64,000 bases of DNA from Bacteriovorax stolpii (GTDB lineage Bacteria > Bdellovibrionota > Bacteriovoracia > Bacteriovoracales > Bacteriovoracaceae), in assembly GCA_945883845.1 (NCBI GenBank), contig CAMCYI010000011.1, forward strand, positions 62,001 to 126,000, in the 5' to 3' direction. Positions 35,678-45,728 of this stretch are shown here, piece by piece. The notes beneath the pieces are model-generated. The model had not been told where the DNA came from. It did not search any database and was given only the letters and a program-made list of their open reading frames with translations. Numbering within the stretch: the stretch's first letter is position 1; each line of letters begins with the position of its first letter. The position numbers and the translations under genes were made by a program.

Positions 35678-38194
35678 ATGACATCATTCCTGAAATTCCT
35701 ATGCCTCTTCGGAGTTTTGCTCACATTAGTGGGCTGCGGAGATATGCTTAAAAACAAAGTCATCAAGCAGGAACTCGACTCATCACAGTTCGCCGTCAGC
35801 TGTGATCTTGATGTCGCTGAGTTTTCTAACATCCTTAAGAAAAATATCTCTTCCCAGATCCGTTGTCTGGGCGAAAACCTCAATCTCTTCATCCGCATGG
35901 TTGAATCGGATAAAGAGGGATACATGAGCAGACGTGCACTCCTTGCATACATCAAAAAGAACATGCCAAAAGTGAAGCCTGAGATGATTGATGCCCTCAA
36001 GGCCGTTTTCGATTTGAACTACCTTCTCACTGGTGACCAGCGTGAATATATTTCGAAGCAGAACGTAGACGAACTTATCGACTTCGCCGTCCTCGTGAAC
36101 GCGGAAATGTCTTTGAACGTTTACCCATTCTTCAGTGCGACCAATACGCTTAAATACGAAGTCCATCAGACCCAGTCAAAGCTCGTGAGGGCAGCAGGAC
36201 TTTCGATCGTGAACAATCTCCGTAAAGTTCTGAAGCGTGGTCGCAAAAAAGTACGGACACTTGATATCAAGAAATTCCTCGAAGGTTTCAAGGCCACCAT
36301 GCAACAGGATGACTTTGAAAAATTCACGAATGGTCTTTTCATCAAAAAGATCCTTCTGGGTGGAGATTCCAAAATCCTCACGACGAAAGAACTTAACCAG
36401 CGTCTCCTCAAGAACTTTCCCCAAATCCTGGTCAGCCTGCTCGACATCGTAAAATTCAAGCACATCGAAAAATTCTCGAATGAAAAGATCTACGATCTCC
36501 TTCTGAGAAACATCACTGCATTAAGCGAAATCGTCATGGACCCTGATCTTGGTGACCGGCGCAGTGAAGTTTTCTTCACTCTTGAAGAGCTTATGGATTG
36601 TGTCGGACGATTCATCGAGAACGATAAATTCATTTCTACTGAGTGGTTACCTGTCGCTCAAGTGATCAAGAAAGTTTACATGGACACAGACGAATCAAGT
36701 GAAGTGAAGGGGCGGGATTTTAACGTTCTCATTTCTCATGCGATCAAGATGCTTAAATCAAGTACTTCATTCTACCGAATCTGGGAAAAATTTGTTCCGG
36801 CTCTTGAGAGTCCACTGCCTGTAACGGTGGATTTTTCTGAGTACCGTCATGTCTATCCGGGTGAAGTGGAAGAGCTCCTTACTTTCGAGCGCATTGTGAA
36901 GAAGTACCGCTTCTTCCGTGGTAAATTTGAATCTGCTTATTACACGAAAGGCATACGTCGTAATCCGGACGCAGTCGTTGAAATTTTTGTTCTCGAATAT
37001 CTTCTGACGAAAATCGCCCAGACATACGGTAAGGATTCTCCAGGTAGTCTTGGCGGAAAAGGAATCGATCGCGATATCCTTGAATCCATTATCGGAAAGA
37101 TTGAACCTGCTCTCGTGAGTGTCGATCTCATGCTTCCGCACAGGAAGGCGAGCACAACAGATAACATCGCACTTCTTGGGACTCTTTTCCAGTATCAGTC
37201 AGACGAAAATGGACTTCTCGATGCCAATGAAGCGACAGAGTTCGCTGTGTCTCTCCTGACTTCGATGGAAATGGCCAAAACCCTCATGAGTTACTATGAA
37301 ACTCAGGTGCCAAACTGTAAGTTCGATGAATTCGGGCGCATTCCTGCCAGATGTTTCAGAGAAAATTTCTTTAAGTCAGTCTGTTCGAGTTTTGATGACG
37401 GTAATCAGGAAGGATACAGAGACGGATACCGTTCTTTCTATCCGCATATGTTTGCTTCGATCGGAGCGAAGACTTGCGATGAACTCACGCAGTCAGAGTC
37501 AAGTGATTCATTCCTGGATGTCTCTATCAAGGCCGCCAGACTTTGCATGAATTATAAAAATGAAGACGGAACAATGGGCGACGAGATTGCCTATTCCAAG
37601 AGTGACATCTTCACCATCCTCATTGTGTTCATGCACGCTGAGGCAACAACACTTCGCTGGGATGATGTGAACAATAAAGGTAACGGCAACAACATCATGG
37701 ACCCATCTGAGGTAGAGCGCGCCTATAGCATTTACACCACTGCCCTCGATGGCCTCCTGAAAGATAAGCCAGGTTATATCAAGGCCCTTAAGAAACAGAT
37801 TTATCAATTCCTGATTATGACAGAAATGGTTCCTGATACGAAAGATCCGGCGAGCATCAAAAAGTTCCTTGGATTCCTCGTCAGTCCCAATAAGTCTGCA
37901 CCAGCTTACCGTCGCACACTCGCGGCCGTTCTTTACCAGATCGGAACCCAGAACAACCTGATCAACGAAGCTGCTGGAAAGCCAGTGTTTAACTGTAACT
38001 GGATGAAAGATCCTGAGCATATTCCAAGAGAAATGCCGAAACCGGCAATGTCGTCTTCAGCTGAATCAGAAAATGATTTCTCTCCACTCCTGAACTTCAT
38101 TCAGCGCTCTCCTCAGGTTCAAGGCCGCGAGCCCGTGTTTACCTTCCAAAAAGACCACTGTTTGACCCTTTTCAAAAAAGAATTCTGTTTGTAG
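35678..38194 (+). CDS. Large EF-hand-like lipoprotein (paralogue 2)
   Basis: This 838-residue protein is a full-length paralogue of the preceding gene, similar from the lipobox (LVGC, then GDMLKNKVIKQELD) to the Cys-containing end (CNWMKDPEHIP, HCLTLFKKEFCL). The EF-hand-like loop is QSDENGLLDANE (507-518), and the expanded loop DVNNKGNGNNIMDPSE is at about 663-678. Cys positions are largely shared. Neither copy has an obvious hydrolase or transport motif. Tandem retention of two long diverged copies suggests separate roles or a hetero-complex. Confidence 0.85.
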   Translation: MTSFLKFLCLFGVLLTLVGCGDMLKNKVIKQELDSSQFAVSCDLDVAEFSNILKKNISSQIRCLGENLNLFIRMVESDKEGYMSRRALLAYIKKNMPKVKPEMIDALKAVFDLNYLLTGDQREYISKQNVDELIDFAVLVNAEMSLNVYPFFSATNTLKYEVHQTQSKLVRAAGLSIVNNLRKVLKRGRKKVRTLDIKKFLEGFKATMQQDDFEKFTNGLFIKKILLGGDSKILTTKELNQRLLKNFPQILVSLLDIVKFKHIEKFSNEKIYDLLLRNITALSEIVMDPDLGDRRSEVFFTLEELMDCVGRFIENDKFISTEWLPVAQVIKKVYMDTDESSEVKGRDFNVLISHAIKMLKSSTSFYRIWEKFVPALESPLPVTVDFSEYRHVYPGEVEELLTFERIVKKYRFFRGKFESAYYTKGIRRNPDAVVEIFVLEYLLTKIAQTYGKDSPGSLGGKGIDRDILESIIGKIEPALVSVDLMLPHRKASTTDNIALLGTLFQYQSDENGLLDANEATEFAVSLLTSMEMAKTLMSYYETQVPNCKFDEFGRIPARCFRENFFKSVCSSFDDGNQEGYRDGYRSFYPHMFASIGAKTCDELTQSESSDSFLDVSIKAARLCMNYKNEDGTMGDEIAYSKSDIFTILIVFMHAEATTLRWDDVNNKGNGNNIMDPSEVERAYSIYTTALDGLLKDKPGYIKALKKQIYQFLIMTEMVPDTKDPASIKKFLGFLVSPNKSAPAYRRTLAAVLYQIGTQNNLINEAAGKPVFNCNWMKDPEHIPREMPKPAMSSSAESENDFSPLLNFIQRSPQVQGREPVFTFQKDHCLTLFKKEFCL

Positions 38195-38218
38195 AGTGTT
38201 GTCTCCACAAGGGATAAC

Positions 38219-39371
38219 ATGGACAACTCGCTGCAGCTAAAACTCGCTGATTTCAAATCGCAATTCTCAGCGGTTAAAGACACTCTCGAAACAATTCGGA
38301 GGTCACTTTGACGTCGAACGAAAGAAAAACCGCCTAAGAGAAATTTCCGAACTTGAGGCCCTAGAAGGCTTCTGGAACGACACTCAACACGCTACAAAAA
38401 TTCAGAAAGAAAAAACCATCCTCGATGATGTGGTGAAACTTTATTCCACAGTGAAGACTCTTTCAGATGATTTCGAAATCCTCTGTGAGATGGCCGCTGG
38501 TGGAGACGAAGGTTCACTCACAGAAGCTGTCGAACTTTTCCCGAAATTAGAAACTGCTCTCGGCGAAGCTGAGAAGAAAGCACTTCTCGCCGGTGAAACC
38601 GATTCCAACAATGCCATCGTTACGATCAATTCCGGTGCCGGTGGGACTGAGTCCTGCGATTGGGCAGGAATGCTCCTTCGGATGATCACGCGCTGGTGCG
38701 AGAAGAAAGGATTCAAGGCCTCCATCACAGATTTTCAATACGGCGATTCTGCGGGAATTAAATCTGCCACTGTTATGGTGAGCGGAAATTACGCTTATGG
38801 GTTATTAAAGTCTGAAGTGGGGGTTCATCGCCTTGTCCGTATTTCACCTTTTGATTCGAACGCCAGAAGACATACTTCTTTCGCTTCCGTTTTCGTCAGT
38901 CCTGAAGTTGATGACACGATTGAAATTGTCATTGAAGATAAAGATCTTCGTATCGACGTGTTCCGTTCCGGTGGTTCAGGCGGTCAGTCCGTGAACACAA
39001 CCGATTCCGCCGTTCGCATGGTGCATTTACCGACCGGGATCACCGTCAACTGCCAGAACGAAAGATCTCAGCTCCAGAACAAACTGACGGCGATGAAAGT
39101 CCTCAAGTCCAGGCTCTACGATCTCGAAATGGAAAAAAGAAAAAAAGAACAGGACGTGATTGAAGGAAACAAGAAAGAAATTTCCTGGGGCTCCCAGATT
39201 CGCTCTTACGTTCTTCACCCCTATAAACTTGTTAAAGATCATCGTAACGGTTTCAGCTCTTCACAGGCGGAAACTGTTCTCGATGGTGACCTGGATGATT
39301 TCATGAAAGCTTTTCTTCAGTGGAAGAGCCTTGGTGGAGTTCCTCAGGATACTGGAAACGACGATTTGTAA
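38219..39371 (+). CDS. prfB: Peptide chain release factor 2, with programmed +1 frameshift
   Basis: RF2 releases peptides at UAA and UGA. Translation starts at ATG 38219 (AAGGG upstream), runs 30 codons in frame 0 to an in-frame TGA at 38309-38311, and resumes in the +1 frame at GAC 38310 to the stop at 39371, about 383 residues. The shift site CGG-AGG-TCA-CTT-TGA-C has the Shine-Dalgarno-like GGAGG and slippery CTT-TGA at the spacing known for prfB. The specificity motif S209-P-F211 and the catalytic G254-G-Q256 are present. Low RF2 favours the shift, so the gene regulates itself. Confidence 0.96.
38296..38312 (+). promoter_or_regulatory. prfB recoding site
   Basis: The internal Shine-Dalgarno-like GGAGG lies just before TCA-CTT-TGA-C. 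The ribosome slips on CTT by +1 at the UGA stop codon. The C after TGA weakens termination. Confidence 0.93.
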
Positions 39372-39388
39372 TTCTCAAAGGGAATACC

Positions 39389-40930
39389 ATGACTGAAAAA
39401 TTTGTTAAGCGCTGGACCGATCTCTTTAATGAGCAAATGCTCGTAAGACTCGACAAGCGAAAGAAACTTGAAGACATGGGTTCGAACCCTTATGCCAATG
39501 GCTATAAGCCAGATACAAAATTTTCGACACTCGTCACGGAGTACGCTCACAAAGCGAAAGAAGAAATCGGCGAAACTCCCCGCTATAGAGTTGCGGGCCG
39601 CGTGCTCATGGTCCGCGATTTCGGGAAAGCCGCTTTCCTTCAGTGTGATGACGGCTCTCACAGATTCCAACTTTATATGAACAAACAAGGCTCATCTGAA
39701 ACTGCTTTCAAAGAATATGGACTTCTCGATTACGGAGATATTGTCTTCGCTGAAGGTGATATTTTTAAGACAATGAAAGGGGAGCTCGCGATGAACGTAC
39801 GCGAGTTCAAAATCCTCACGAAGTCCATACGTCCACTTCCGGAAAAATTCCATGGACTCACAGACGCTGAGCTTCGCTATCGTATGCGCTACGTGGATAT
39901 GATCATGAACCCGGACACTCGCGAGACACTTCGCAAGCGTTCGGAAATCGTCCGCTACATCCGCGAGTATTTTTACAAAAATGACTATATTGAAGTGGAA
40001 ACGCCGATGATGCATTCAATTGCCGGTGGAGCTGCTGCACGTCCGTTCAAAACTCACCACAATGCTCTCAATATGGAAATGTTCATGCGAATCGCTCCTG
40101 AACTTCACCTCAAGCGTCTCATCGTAGGTGGTTACAATAAAGTCTTTGAGATGAACCGTTGTTTCCGCAACGAAGGTCTCTCGCTCAAGCACAATCCTGA
40201 GTTCACAACCATCGAGTTTTACCAGGCTTATTCAACTTACGAAGACCTCATCGTGTTCACACAGGATCTGATATCCGGGATCGCGAGAGATGTACTTGCC
40301 ACGGAAACCGTTAAGTTCGGGGAACATGAAATCAAACTCTCTGGCACCTACGCGCGCCTTACGATGAGAGAAGCCATTGCGAAACATACAAACTCATCTA
40401 TGGATCAGGTTAACAAACGCGAGCATCTTCTCGAACTCCTGAAGCCAGTTGCAGTGAACATGGACCCTAAGAAGCTCTCAGAGCTTTCATGGGGCAAGCT
40501 TCTCGTGCTTTGTTTCGAAGAGCTGGTCGAGAGCAAACTCATTCAGCCAACATTCATCACTGAGTATCCAACAGAAGTTTCACCACTCTCACGCCGTAAC
40601 GACACGAATCCGGATTTTGTCGATCGTTTCGAATTCTTCATGAACGGCTGGGAAGTTGCGAACGCATTCTCCGAGTTAAATAACCCAACTGATCAGCTCG
40701 ATCGTTTTGCCGAACAGGCCATGGCCAAAGAGGGAGGCGATCTTGAAGCGACGGATGTCGATTACGATTTCGTCCGCGCTCTCGAGTACGGAATGCCGCC
40801 GACAGCAGGTCAGGGGATTGGTATCGATCGCCTCGTCATGATTCTCACAGATAGTTCAACTATCCGTGACGTCATCCTGTTCCCGCTCCTGAAGCATGAG
40901 CAAATGTTCGGAGAAGAAGAGAAGGCTTGA
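39389..40930 (+). CDS. lysS: Lysyl-tRNA synthetase (class II)
   Basis: This enzyme charges tRNA-Lys. ATG 39389 has AAAGGGAA upstream and begins MTEKFVKRW; the longer frame would overlap prfB. It has 513 residues. An N-terminal OB fold (about 65-165) is followed by the class II core: motif 2 region FRNEGLSLKHNPEFTTIEFY and motif 3 GIGIDRLVMILTD. prfB-lysS adjacency is common in bacteria. Confidence 0.96.
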   Translation: MTEKFVKRWTDLFNEQMLVRLDKRKKLEDMGSNPYANGYKPDTKFSTLVTEYAHKAKEEIGETPRYRVAGRVLMVRDFGKAAFLQCDDGSHRFQLYMNKQGSSETAFKEYGLLDYGDIVFAEGDIFKTMKGELAMNVREFKILTKSIRPLPEKFHGLTDAELRYRMRYVDMIMNPDTRETLRKRSEIVRYIREYFYKNDYIEVETPMMHSIAGGAAARPFKTHHNALNMEMFMRIAPELHLKRLIVGGYNKVFEMNRCFRNEGLSLKHNPEFTTIEFYQAYSTYEDLIVFTQDLISGIARDVLATETVKFGEHEIKLSGTYARLTMREAIAKHTNSSMDQVNKREHLLELLKPVAVNMDPKKLSELSWGKLLVLCFEELVESKLIQPTFITEYPTEVSPLSRRNDTNPDFVDRFEFFMNGWEVANAFSELNNPTDQLDRFAEQAMAKEGGDLEATDVDYDFVRALEYGMPPTAGQGIGIDRLVMILTDSSTIRDVILFPLLKHEQMFGEEEKA

Positions 40931-42123
40931 ACGCTTATTTTTCCGTCTTCAAAATTGTCCTGAATAACCGGGGAGCTGTAAAAATTCTTCTCGCCACAAT
41001 CGCGAGCTTTGCGTTCTCGATTGCCGTGATTCTCTGTACCGTAGGACTCATGGACGGATTCGACTATTTATTGAAGTCGGGTCTTCGTCATTCCTCAGGC
41101 GATATCCTTATCAGTTCTCAGCGCGGCTTCTTCGTCCTTGGTGATCGCCTCATGGGCGAAATTAATACGATTGCTCCACTCGCTAAAGCTCCTGTCATTC
41201 AGACGGAAGCTTTTGCTCTTCATCTTGATAAAAGTCGCGGTGTCCTCGTCAGAGGAGTAGAAGCTCAGAATTTCTCTGAAGCAACAGGCCTGGATCTCAC
41301 TCTCAATGATAATGGCATTGCGATCGGCAAAGAACTCGCCCACGAGCTAAAGCTTGGTATCGGCGATGATATTGCTCTCACTTTCGGCAAAGGTAATGAC
41401 TCCGCCGAATCCCTTCCTACGATCCGCACTCTGAAAGTTTCATCGATTGTATCTCACGGCATCTATCAGAAAGACCTTCGTTTCGTTTATATGAAGAAAA
41501 ACGAACTTGGTGAACTCCTTGGAGTGGGGGACAAGGTCAATCTTGTGATCCTCTCTATGGCCGATTCTCGCAAACCACTTGAAGATCTTCAGCAGATAGA
41601 AACCGCGAGACTTTCCCTACGACGGGAAATGAGCAGCGAGTTTCTTATTAAGCCGTTCTGGAGTGAATACGCTTTCCTGATCGAAGCCGTGAAAGTTGAA
41701 AAGTTTTCTATCTCACTCATTCTTCAATTGATCGTCGTCGTTGCTGTCTTTAACATCATGGCCTTTGTGATCTACATCATGGAGAAGAAGGCGCAGGATT
41801 TCTTTTTCCTTCGCGCTGTAGGCATGTCTCTCAGCACACTCATGAATTTCTGGCTCGTCTCCGTGGTTATTATCTGGGCCATTGCCTGCGGACTGGCACA
41901 TTTTCTCTCACTCGTTTTCGACTGGGGTCTGCACAATCTTTCTTTCCTACAGATTCCCGGAGAGATCTACGTTCTTTCTTCACTCAGTATTCGCCTGAAC
42001 ACTGAGGCCTATGTTACTGTTTATCTCGCATCCCTTTTCTGGGTCGTTCTCGCTGCCGGCGGAGGTTACTTCCGCATGAGACGCCGTCCGATCATCCAAG
42101 GCCTGCGACAGGAGTTTAACTAA
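40927..42123 (+). CDS. lolC: Lipoprotein-releasing ABC transporter permease (LolC/LolE type)
   Basis: This has 398 residues and starts with TTG overlapping the lysS stop (TTGA). It has an N-terminal helix (about 19-44), a ~210-residue periplasmic MacB/Lol domain, and three C-terminal helices of the FtsX family (about 262-395). With the LolD ATPase next door it should extract outer-membrane lipoproteins from the inner membrane and hand them to LolA. Only one permease is present, so it may work as a homodimer (LolF-like). Symbol choice between lolC, lolE and lolF is not certain. Confidence 0.88.
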   Translation: MNAYFSVFKIVLNNRGAVKILLATIASFAFSIAVILCTVGLMDGFDYLLKSGLRHSSGDILISSQRGFFVLGDRLMGEINTIAPLAKAPVIQTEAFALHLDKSRGVLVRGVEAQNFSEATGLDLTLNDNGIAIGKELAHELKLGIGDDIALTFGKGNDSAESLPTIRTLKVSSIVSHGIYQKDLRFVYMKKNELGELLGVGDKVNLVILSMADSRKPLEDLQQIETARLSLRREMSSEFLIKPFWSEYAFLIEAVKVEKFSISLILQLIVVVAVFNIMAFVIYIMEKKAQDFFFLRAVGMSLSTLMNFWLVSVVIIWAIACGLAHFLSLVFDWGLHNLSFLQIPGEIYVLSSLSIRLNTEAYVTVYLASLFWVVLAAGGGYFRMRRRPIIQGLRQEFN

Positions 42124-42782
42124 TGGGTCTCATCCGTCTCGAGCAAGTTGAAAAATCATTCGGCAAGACTAAGGTCCTGCGTGGAATTAATTTTGACATT
42201 GCTGAAAGAGAACTCGTTGCGATTCGCGGAGCTTCAGGTTCTGGTAAATCAACGCTGCTTTATCTGCTCGGTGGTCTCGATCAACCGACCACAGGAAAGG
42301 TCATCATTGATGGAAAAAATCTCTCTGACATGAAAGATGATGACCTTGCCTTGTTCCGGAACACGACCGTGGGTTTTGTCTTTCAGTTTCACTTCCTTCT
42401 TCCATCAATGACATGTCGGGACAATATTTTACTTCCGGCCCGGATCGGTGGCCGTGACATCAAAGCTGTTCAGGAAAATGCAGAGGCCCTGGCCGAATAT
42501 CTTGGTGTCACTCACTGCTTAAACAAATTTCCCTTTGAGATTTCAGGTGGAGAGCAGCAGCGCATAAATATCATCCGTGCCCTTTCATTACGCCCAAAAA
42601 TCCTTCTTTGTGACGAACCTACGGGAAATCTCGATTCCATGAACACCGAAAAGGTGGCGACACTTCTCAAAAAACTTGCGCAGGATTATGGAACCACACT
42701 TCTGGTTGTGACTCATGATGACCGCGTGGCTTCACACTTTCCGCGTAAAATAGTGATTGAAGATGGTCAGATAATTGGGTAG
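42123..42782 (+). CDS. lolD: Lipoprotein-releasing ABC transporter ATPase LolD
   Basis: This has 219 residues. Walker A is GASGSGKST (36-44), the signature is SGGEQQ (141-146), and Walker B is KILLCDEPTGNLDS with a downstream His in VTHDD. It overlaps the permease stop by one base (TAATG). It powers release of lipoproteins such as the two long ones at 33-38 kb. Confidence 0.94.
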   Translation: MGLIRLEQVEKSFGKTKVLRGINFDIAERELVAIRGASGSGKSTLLYLLGGLDQPTTGKVIIDGKNLSDMKDDDLALFRNTTVGFVFQFHFLLPSMTCRDNILLPARIGGRDIKAVQENAEALAEYLGVTHCLNKFPFEISGGEQQRINIIRALSLRPKILLCDEPTGNLDSMNTEKVATLLKKLAQDYGTTLLVVTHDDRVASHFPRKIVIEDGQIIG

Positions 42783-42788
42783 ATTTCT

Positions 42789-42823
42789 AACGCAATAAAA
42801 TTCATTAGATAGCTTTTTGCGTT
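42789..42823. promoter_or_regulatory. Inverted repeat before bamA
   Basis: AACGCAA (42789-42795) and TTGCGTT (42817-42823) are exact reverse complements 21 bases apart, with A- and T-runs inside. It lies between lolD and bamA, just before the AAGGA ribosome-binding site. It may be a hairpin or operator. Confidence 0.35.
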
Positions 42824-42838
42824 AAGGATATTCTGCGG

Positions 42839-45166
42839 TTGAATAAGGCATTTCTTTTCCTCCTCATTTTGATTTTTTCATCTCTTCCTGATCAGGTTCT
42901 GGCGCAGGAAATTATTGGTCCTATTAAGGAAATGTTCCGTGTTGATGCCATTGAGATCAAGGGCAACCGCAAAGTTGAATCTGAGGCCATCATTGAAAAA
43001 CTGAATACGCAGAAAGAGATGATGCTAGATAACTATCTCCTGCGCAAAGATCTCTCCCGCATTTATGAAATGAAATACTTCGAAGAAGTTGAAGCATTTC
43101 ATAAAATCAGTAACGGCAAAAATATTCTCCTCTTTAAGCTCAAAGAAAAACCGATCATCTCGAAAATCACTTTCAGTGGGAACGACGAAATCAATGACGA
43201 TGATCTTAAAGAGCAGGTGAAGTCCAAAGAGTTTAACATCCTCGATGTTTCCACTCTTAAAAACGACGTCCTTCTTCTCCAGAAACACTACGAAGAGAAG
43301 GGATACTTCCTTGCCCTGGCAACCTATCAACTGAAGCAGAATAAAAACGGCTCAGTGGATGTGAATTTCAAGATCAAGGAATGGGATAAAGTCCGCGTTA
43401 AGAAAATCACGTTCCTGGGGAATAAGGCGATTGAAGACGCTGAACTTAAAGGCTTCATGCAGACGCGTGAAGAGTCTTACTTCTCTTTCTTGAACGGTTC
43501 GGGAAATTTCAAGGAAATGAATTTTCAGACGGACGTTGAGCGTCTTAAGTATTTCTATAAAACCCGCGGTTATCTGCAGGTGAATATTCAGAACCCTGAA
43601 GTGACGGCGTCTGAAGATAAAAAATGGATTTTTATTACGGTCCGTCTCACAGAAGGACCGCAGTTCTCGGTTAACGATATCTCCTTTAACGGCGAGCTTC
43701 TCTTTTCTGAAAAGAAAATGATGAAGAAGCTTAAGCTGAAAAAGGGTGACATCTATAATGAGGAGAACCTGCGCCTCGACATCCAGACCTTAACTGAAAT
43801 GTATCAGGACAAAGGTTACGCTTTCGCCAACGTTCTCCGCACGCTTGAAATTGTTCCTGGTGAAAACAAGGTAGATATCGTCTTCTCGTTTGAGAAGGGT
43901 GTGATTGCCTATTTCGGTAAAATTATCTGTAAGGGTAATACCAAGACCAGGGATAAGGTTATCAGGCGTGAGTTAAAGATTCATGAAGGCGAGATGTACT
44001 CCGGTTCGAAACTTCGAATCTCCAAAGAGAACGTCAATCGTCTCGGATTCTTTGCCCAGGATTCGGTGATCTTCAATACGATTACCCGTAAGGGAACCGA
44101 TAACATTCTCGACGTCGAGATTTCGATTAAAGAGCGTGCAACTGGCCAGATCTCTCTCGGTGCTGGTTACTCGACTGCGACTCAAGGATTTATCCAGGCC
44201 TCAGTTGCTCAGAACAACTTCAGAGGACTTGGTCAGAACATTAACTTCAACTTGTCGTACTCAAGCCGCCAGCAGATTTATAACGTTGGTTTCACTGAGC
44301 CGTATCTCTTCGACACGAAGTGGACTGCCGGTGCGGATTACTACCAGACTGTTTCTTTTTTCATCCGTTCATTCTCTTACAAGAAGAACGGCGGAGACGT
44401 TCGCGTTGGTCACCCGATCTTCGATTACACCAGACTCTTCCTCACATACCGTTATGAGGACAACAGCGTTCAGAACGTGATTAACGACGGTATTGATAAG
44501 AAAGTTGAGAACGGATCAGCTTCGTCTCTCCAGGCATCGATCATCCGCGACAAGCGAAACAACATCTTCGAGCCAACGGGCGGTTACTATACCAACGCTG
44601 CACTCGAGTACACCGGTCTTGGTGGAACAATGAGATGGATGAAAGGCGAGCTCGAGGGTCGTTACTACAAACCGATCTGGGGTGATCTTGTTCTTCGTAC
44701 CCGCATGAACTTAGCTCAGCTCTTTAAAACGACAGAGCGTGAAATTCCGCGTATTGAAAAATTCTCAATGGGTGGTGCCCGCAACATGCGCGGTTATAAC
44801 CTTGAGGACATTGGTGTGCGTAAGCTTGCCAGACGTACCGGGACCAATGATCTCGAACCATTCAACTTCGGTGGTCTCTTTAGTCTCCTCGGAACTCTCG
44901 AGTTCGAGCATCCGCTCATCAAGGAAGCCGGCCTGAAATGGGTTGTTTTCTCTGATGTTGGTAACGTCTGGGAAAAACGCATTGGTGCAGATGGGGACTA
45001 CAGTCTGCGCGCCGACTACGGCTTTGGCTTCCGGTGGTTTTCTCCGATCGGCGTACTCCGCTTTGAATTCGGATTCCCTTACAAGCCGAAAGACGATCGC
45101 GCCAAGGGTGGAGTGCATCAGGAATCAGGCAACCAGTTTAACTTTGACATAGGACAACTGTTCTAA
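42839..45166 (+). CDS. bamA: Outer-membrane protein assembly factor BamA
   Basis: BamA folds beta-barrel proteins into the outer membrane. This has 775 residues with a TTG start and signal peptide (AFLFLLILIFSSLPDQVLAQ). Five POTRA domains (about 33-420) are visible as repeats of the type ITFSGNDEINDDDLK, ITFLGNKAIEDAELK, ISFNGELLFSEKKMM and IICKGNTKTRDKVI. The 16-strand barrel contains the loop-6 motif MRGYN and ends FNFDIGQLF with a terminal Phe. Skp follows, as in many genomes. Confidence 0.96.
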   Translation: MNKAFLFLLILIFSSLPDQVLAQEIIGPIKEMFRVDAIEIKGNRKVESEAIIEKLNTQKEMMLDNYLLRKDLSRIYEMKYFEEVEAFHKISNGKNILLFKLKEKPIISKITFSGNDEINDDDLKEQVKSKEFNILDVSTLKNDVLLLQKHYEEKGYFLALATYQLKQNKNGSVDVNFKIKEWDKVRVKKITFLGNKAIEDAELKGFMQTREESYFSFLNGSGNFKEMNFQTDVERLKYFYKTRGYLQVNIQNPEVTASEDKKWIFITVRLTEGPQFSVNDISFNGELLFSEKKMMKKLKLKKGDIYNEENLRLDIQTLTEMYQDKGYAFANVLRTLEIVPGENKVDIVFSFEKGVIAYFGKIICKGNTKTRDKVIRRELKIHEGEMYSGSKLRISKENVNRLGFFAQDSVIFNTITRKGTDNILDVEISIKERATGQISLGAGYSTATQGFIQASVAQNNFRGLGQNINFNLSYSSRQQIYNVGFTEPYLFDTKWTAGADYYQTVSFFIRSFSYKKNGGDVRVGHPIFDYTRLFLTYRYEDNSVQNVINDGIDKKVENGSASSLQASIIRDKRNNIFEPTGGYYTNAALEYTGLGGTMRWMKGELEGRYYKPIWGDLVLRTRMNLAQLFKTTEREIPRIEKFSMGGARNMRGYNLEDIGVRKLARRTGTNDLEPFNFGGLFSLLGTLEFEHPLIKEAGLKWVVFSDVGNVWEKRIGADGDYSLRADYGFGFRWFSPIGVLRFEFGFPYKPKDDRAKGGVHQESGNQFNFDIGQLF

Positions 45167-45201
45167 TTTTGATAAGGTTTTTGAAACCTTCAGGAGCTTT
45201 T

Positions 45202-45705
45202 ATGAAATCAGTATTATTGTTTGCGCTTCTTGCTTTCAGTCTAAATTCTTTCGCCAGCGTTGTCGTTGGTCTCGTAGACATTCAAAAAGTCATCACATCT
45301 ATCAAAGAAGGGAAGAACGTTCAGAAAACTCTTGAGAAAGCTTTCAACGAAAAGAAAGCGGTCCTCAAGAAGGACGAAGATAAAATCAAGAAAGCCCAGG
45401 AAGATTATAAAAAGCAAAGCATGGTTCTTGCTGAAACAGCACGCCTGAATAAAGAGCGCGAAATGCAGGAAATGATGATGAAACTCCAGAGCAAGACGAT
45501 GGAGTACCAGAAAGAAATCCAGAAAATGGAACAAGATCTCAAAAAACCAATTCTTGAAAAACTCCGTCCTATCATCGACGAAGTTTCTAAAGCTAACGGT
45601 GTTGCTATGACGTTCGAACTCTCAGCAGCTCCGATCGTTTACGCTGAAGCTAAAAAAGAAATCACAGATGACGTGATTAAGGCCTACGACAAAAAACATC
45701 CTTAA
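45202..45705 (+). CDS. skp: Periplasmic chaperone Skp (OmpH family)
   Basis: ATG 45202 has CAGGAGC upstream and starts the signal peptide [18 protein letters not shown]; the longer frame from 45169 is unlikely. This gives 167 residues. The mature N-terminus [14 protein letters not shown] is typical of the family, followed by two long Lys/Glu-rich helices forming the tentacle. It should carry unfolded outer-membrane proteins to BamA. Confidence 0.92.
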   Translation: MKSVLLFALLAFSLNSFASVVVGLVDIQKVITSIKEGKNVQKTLEKAFNEKKAVLKKDEDKIKKAQEDYKKQSMVLAETARLNKEREMQEMMMKLQSKTMEYQKEIQKMEQDLKKPILEKLRPIIDEVSKANGVAMTFELSAAPIVYAEAKKEITDDVIKAYDKKHP

Positions 45706-45728
45706 GGGATGTCGAAAAGGAGTTCAAG

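Noticed and set aside
37508..38020. 170-residue minus-strand frame inside lipoprotein 2
   Set aside because: Same reason: it is a shadow of the plus-strand gene with no start signal.
38219..38430. prfB 5' region as a broken gene
   Set aside because: The in-frame TGA is at a textbook recoding site and the +1 frame continues cleanly, so it is regulated, not disrupted.
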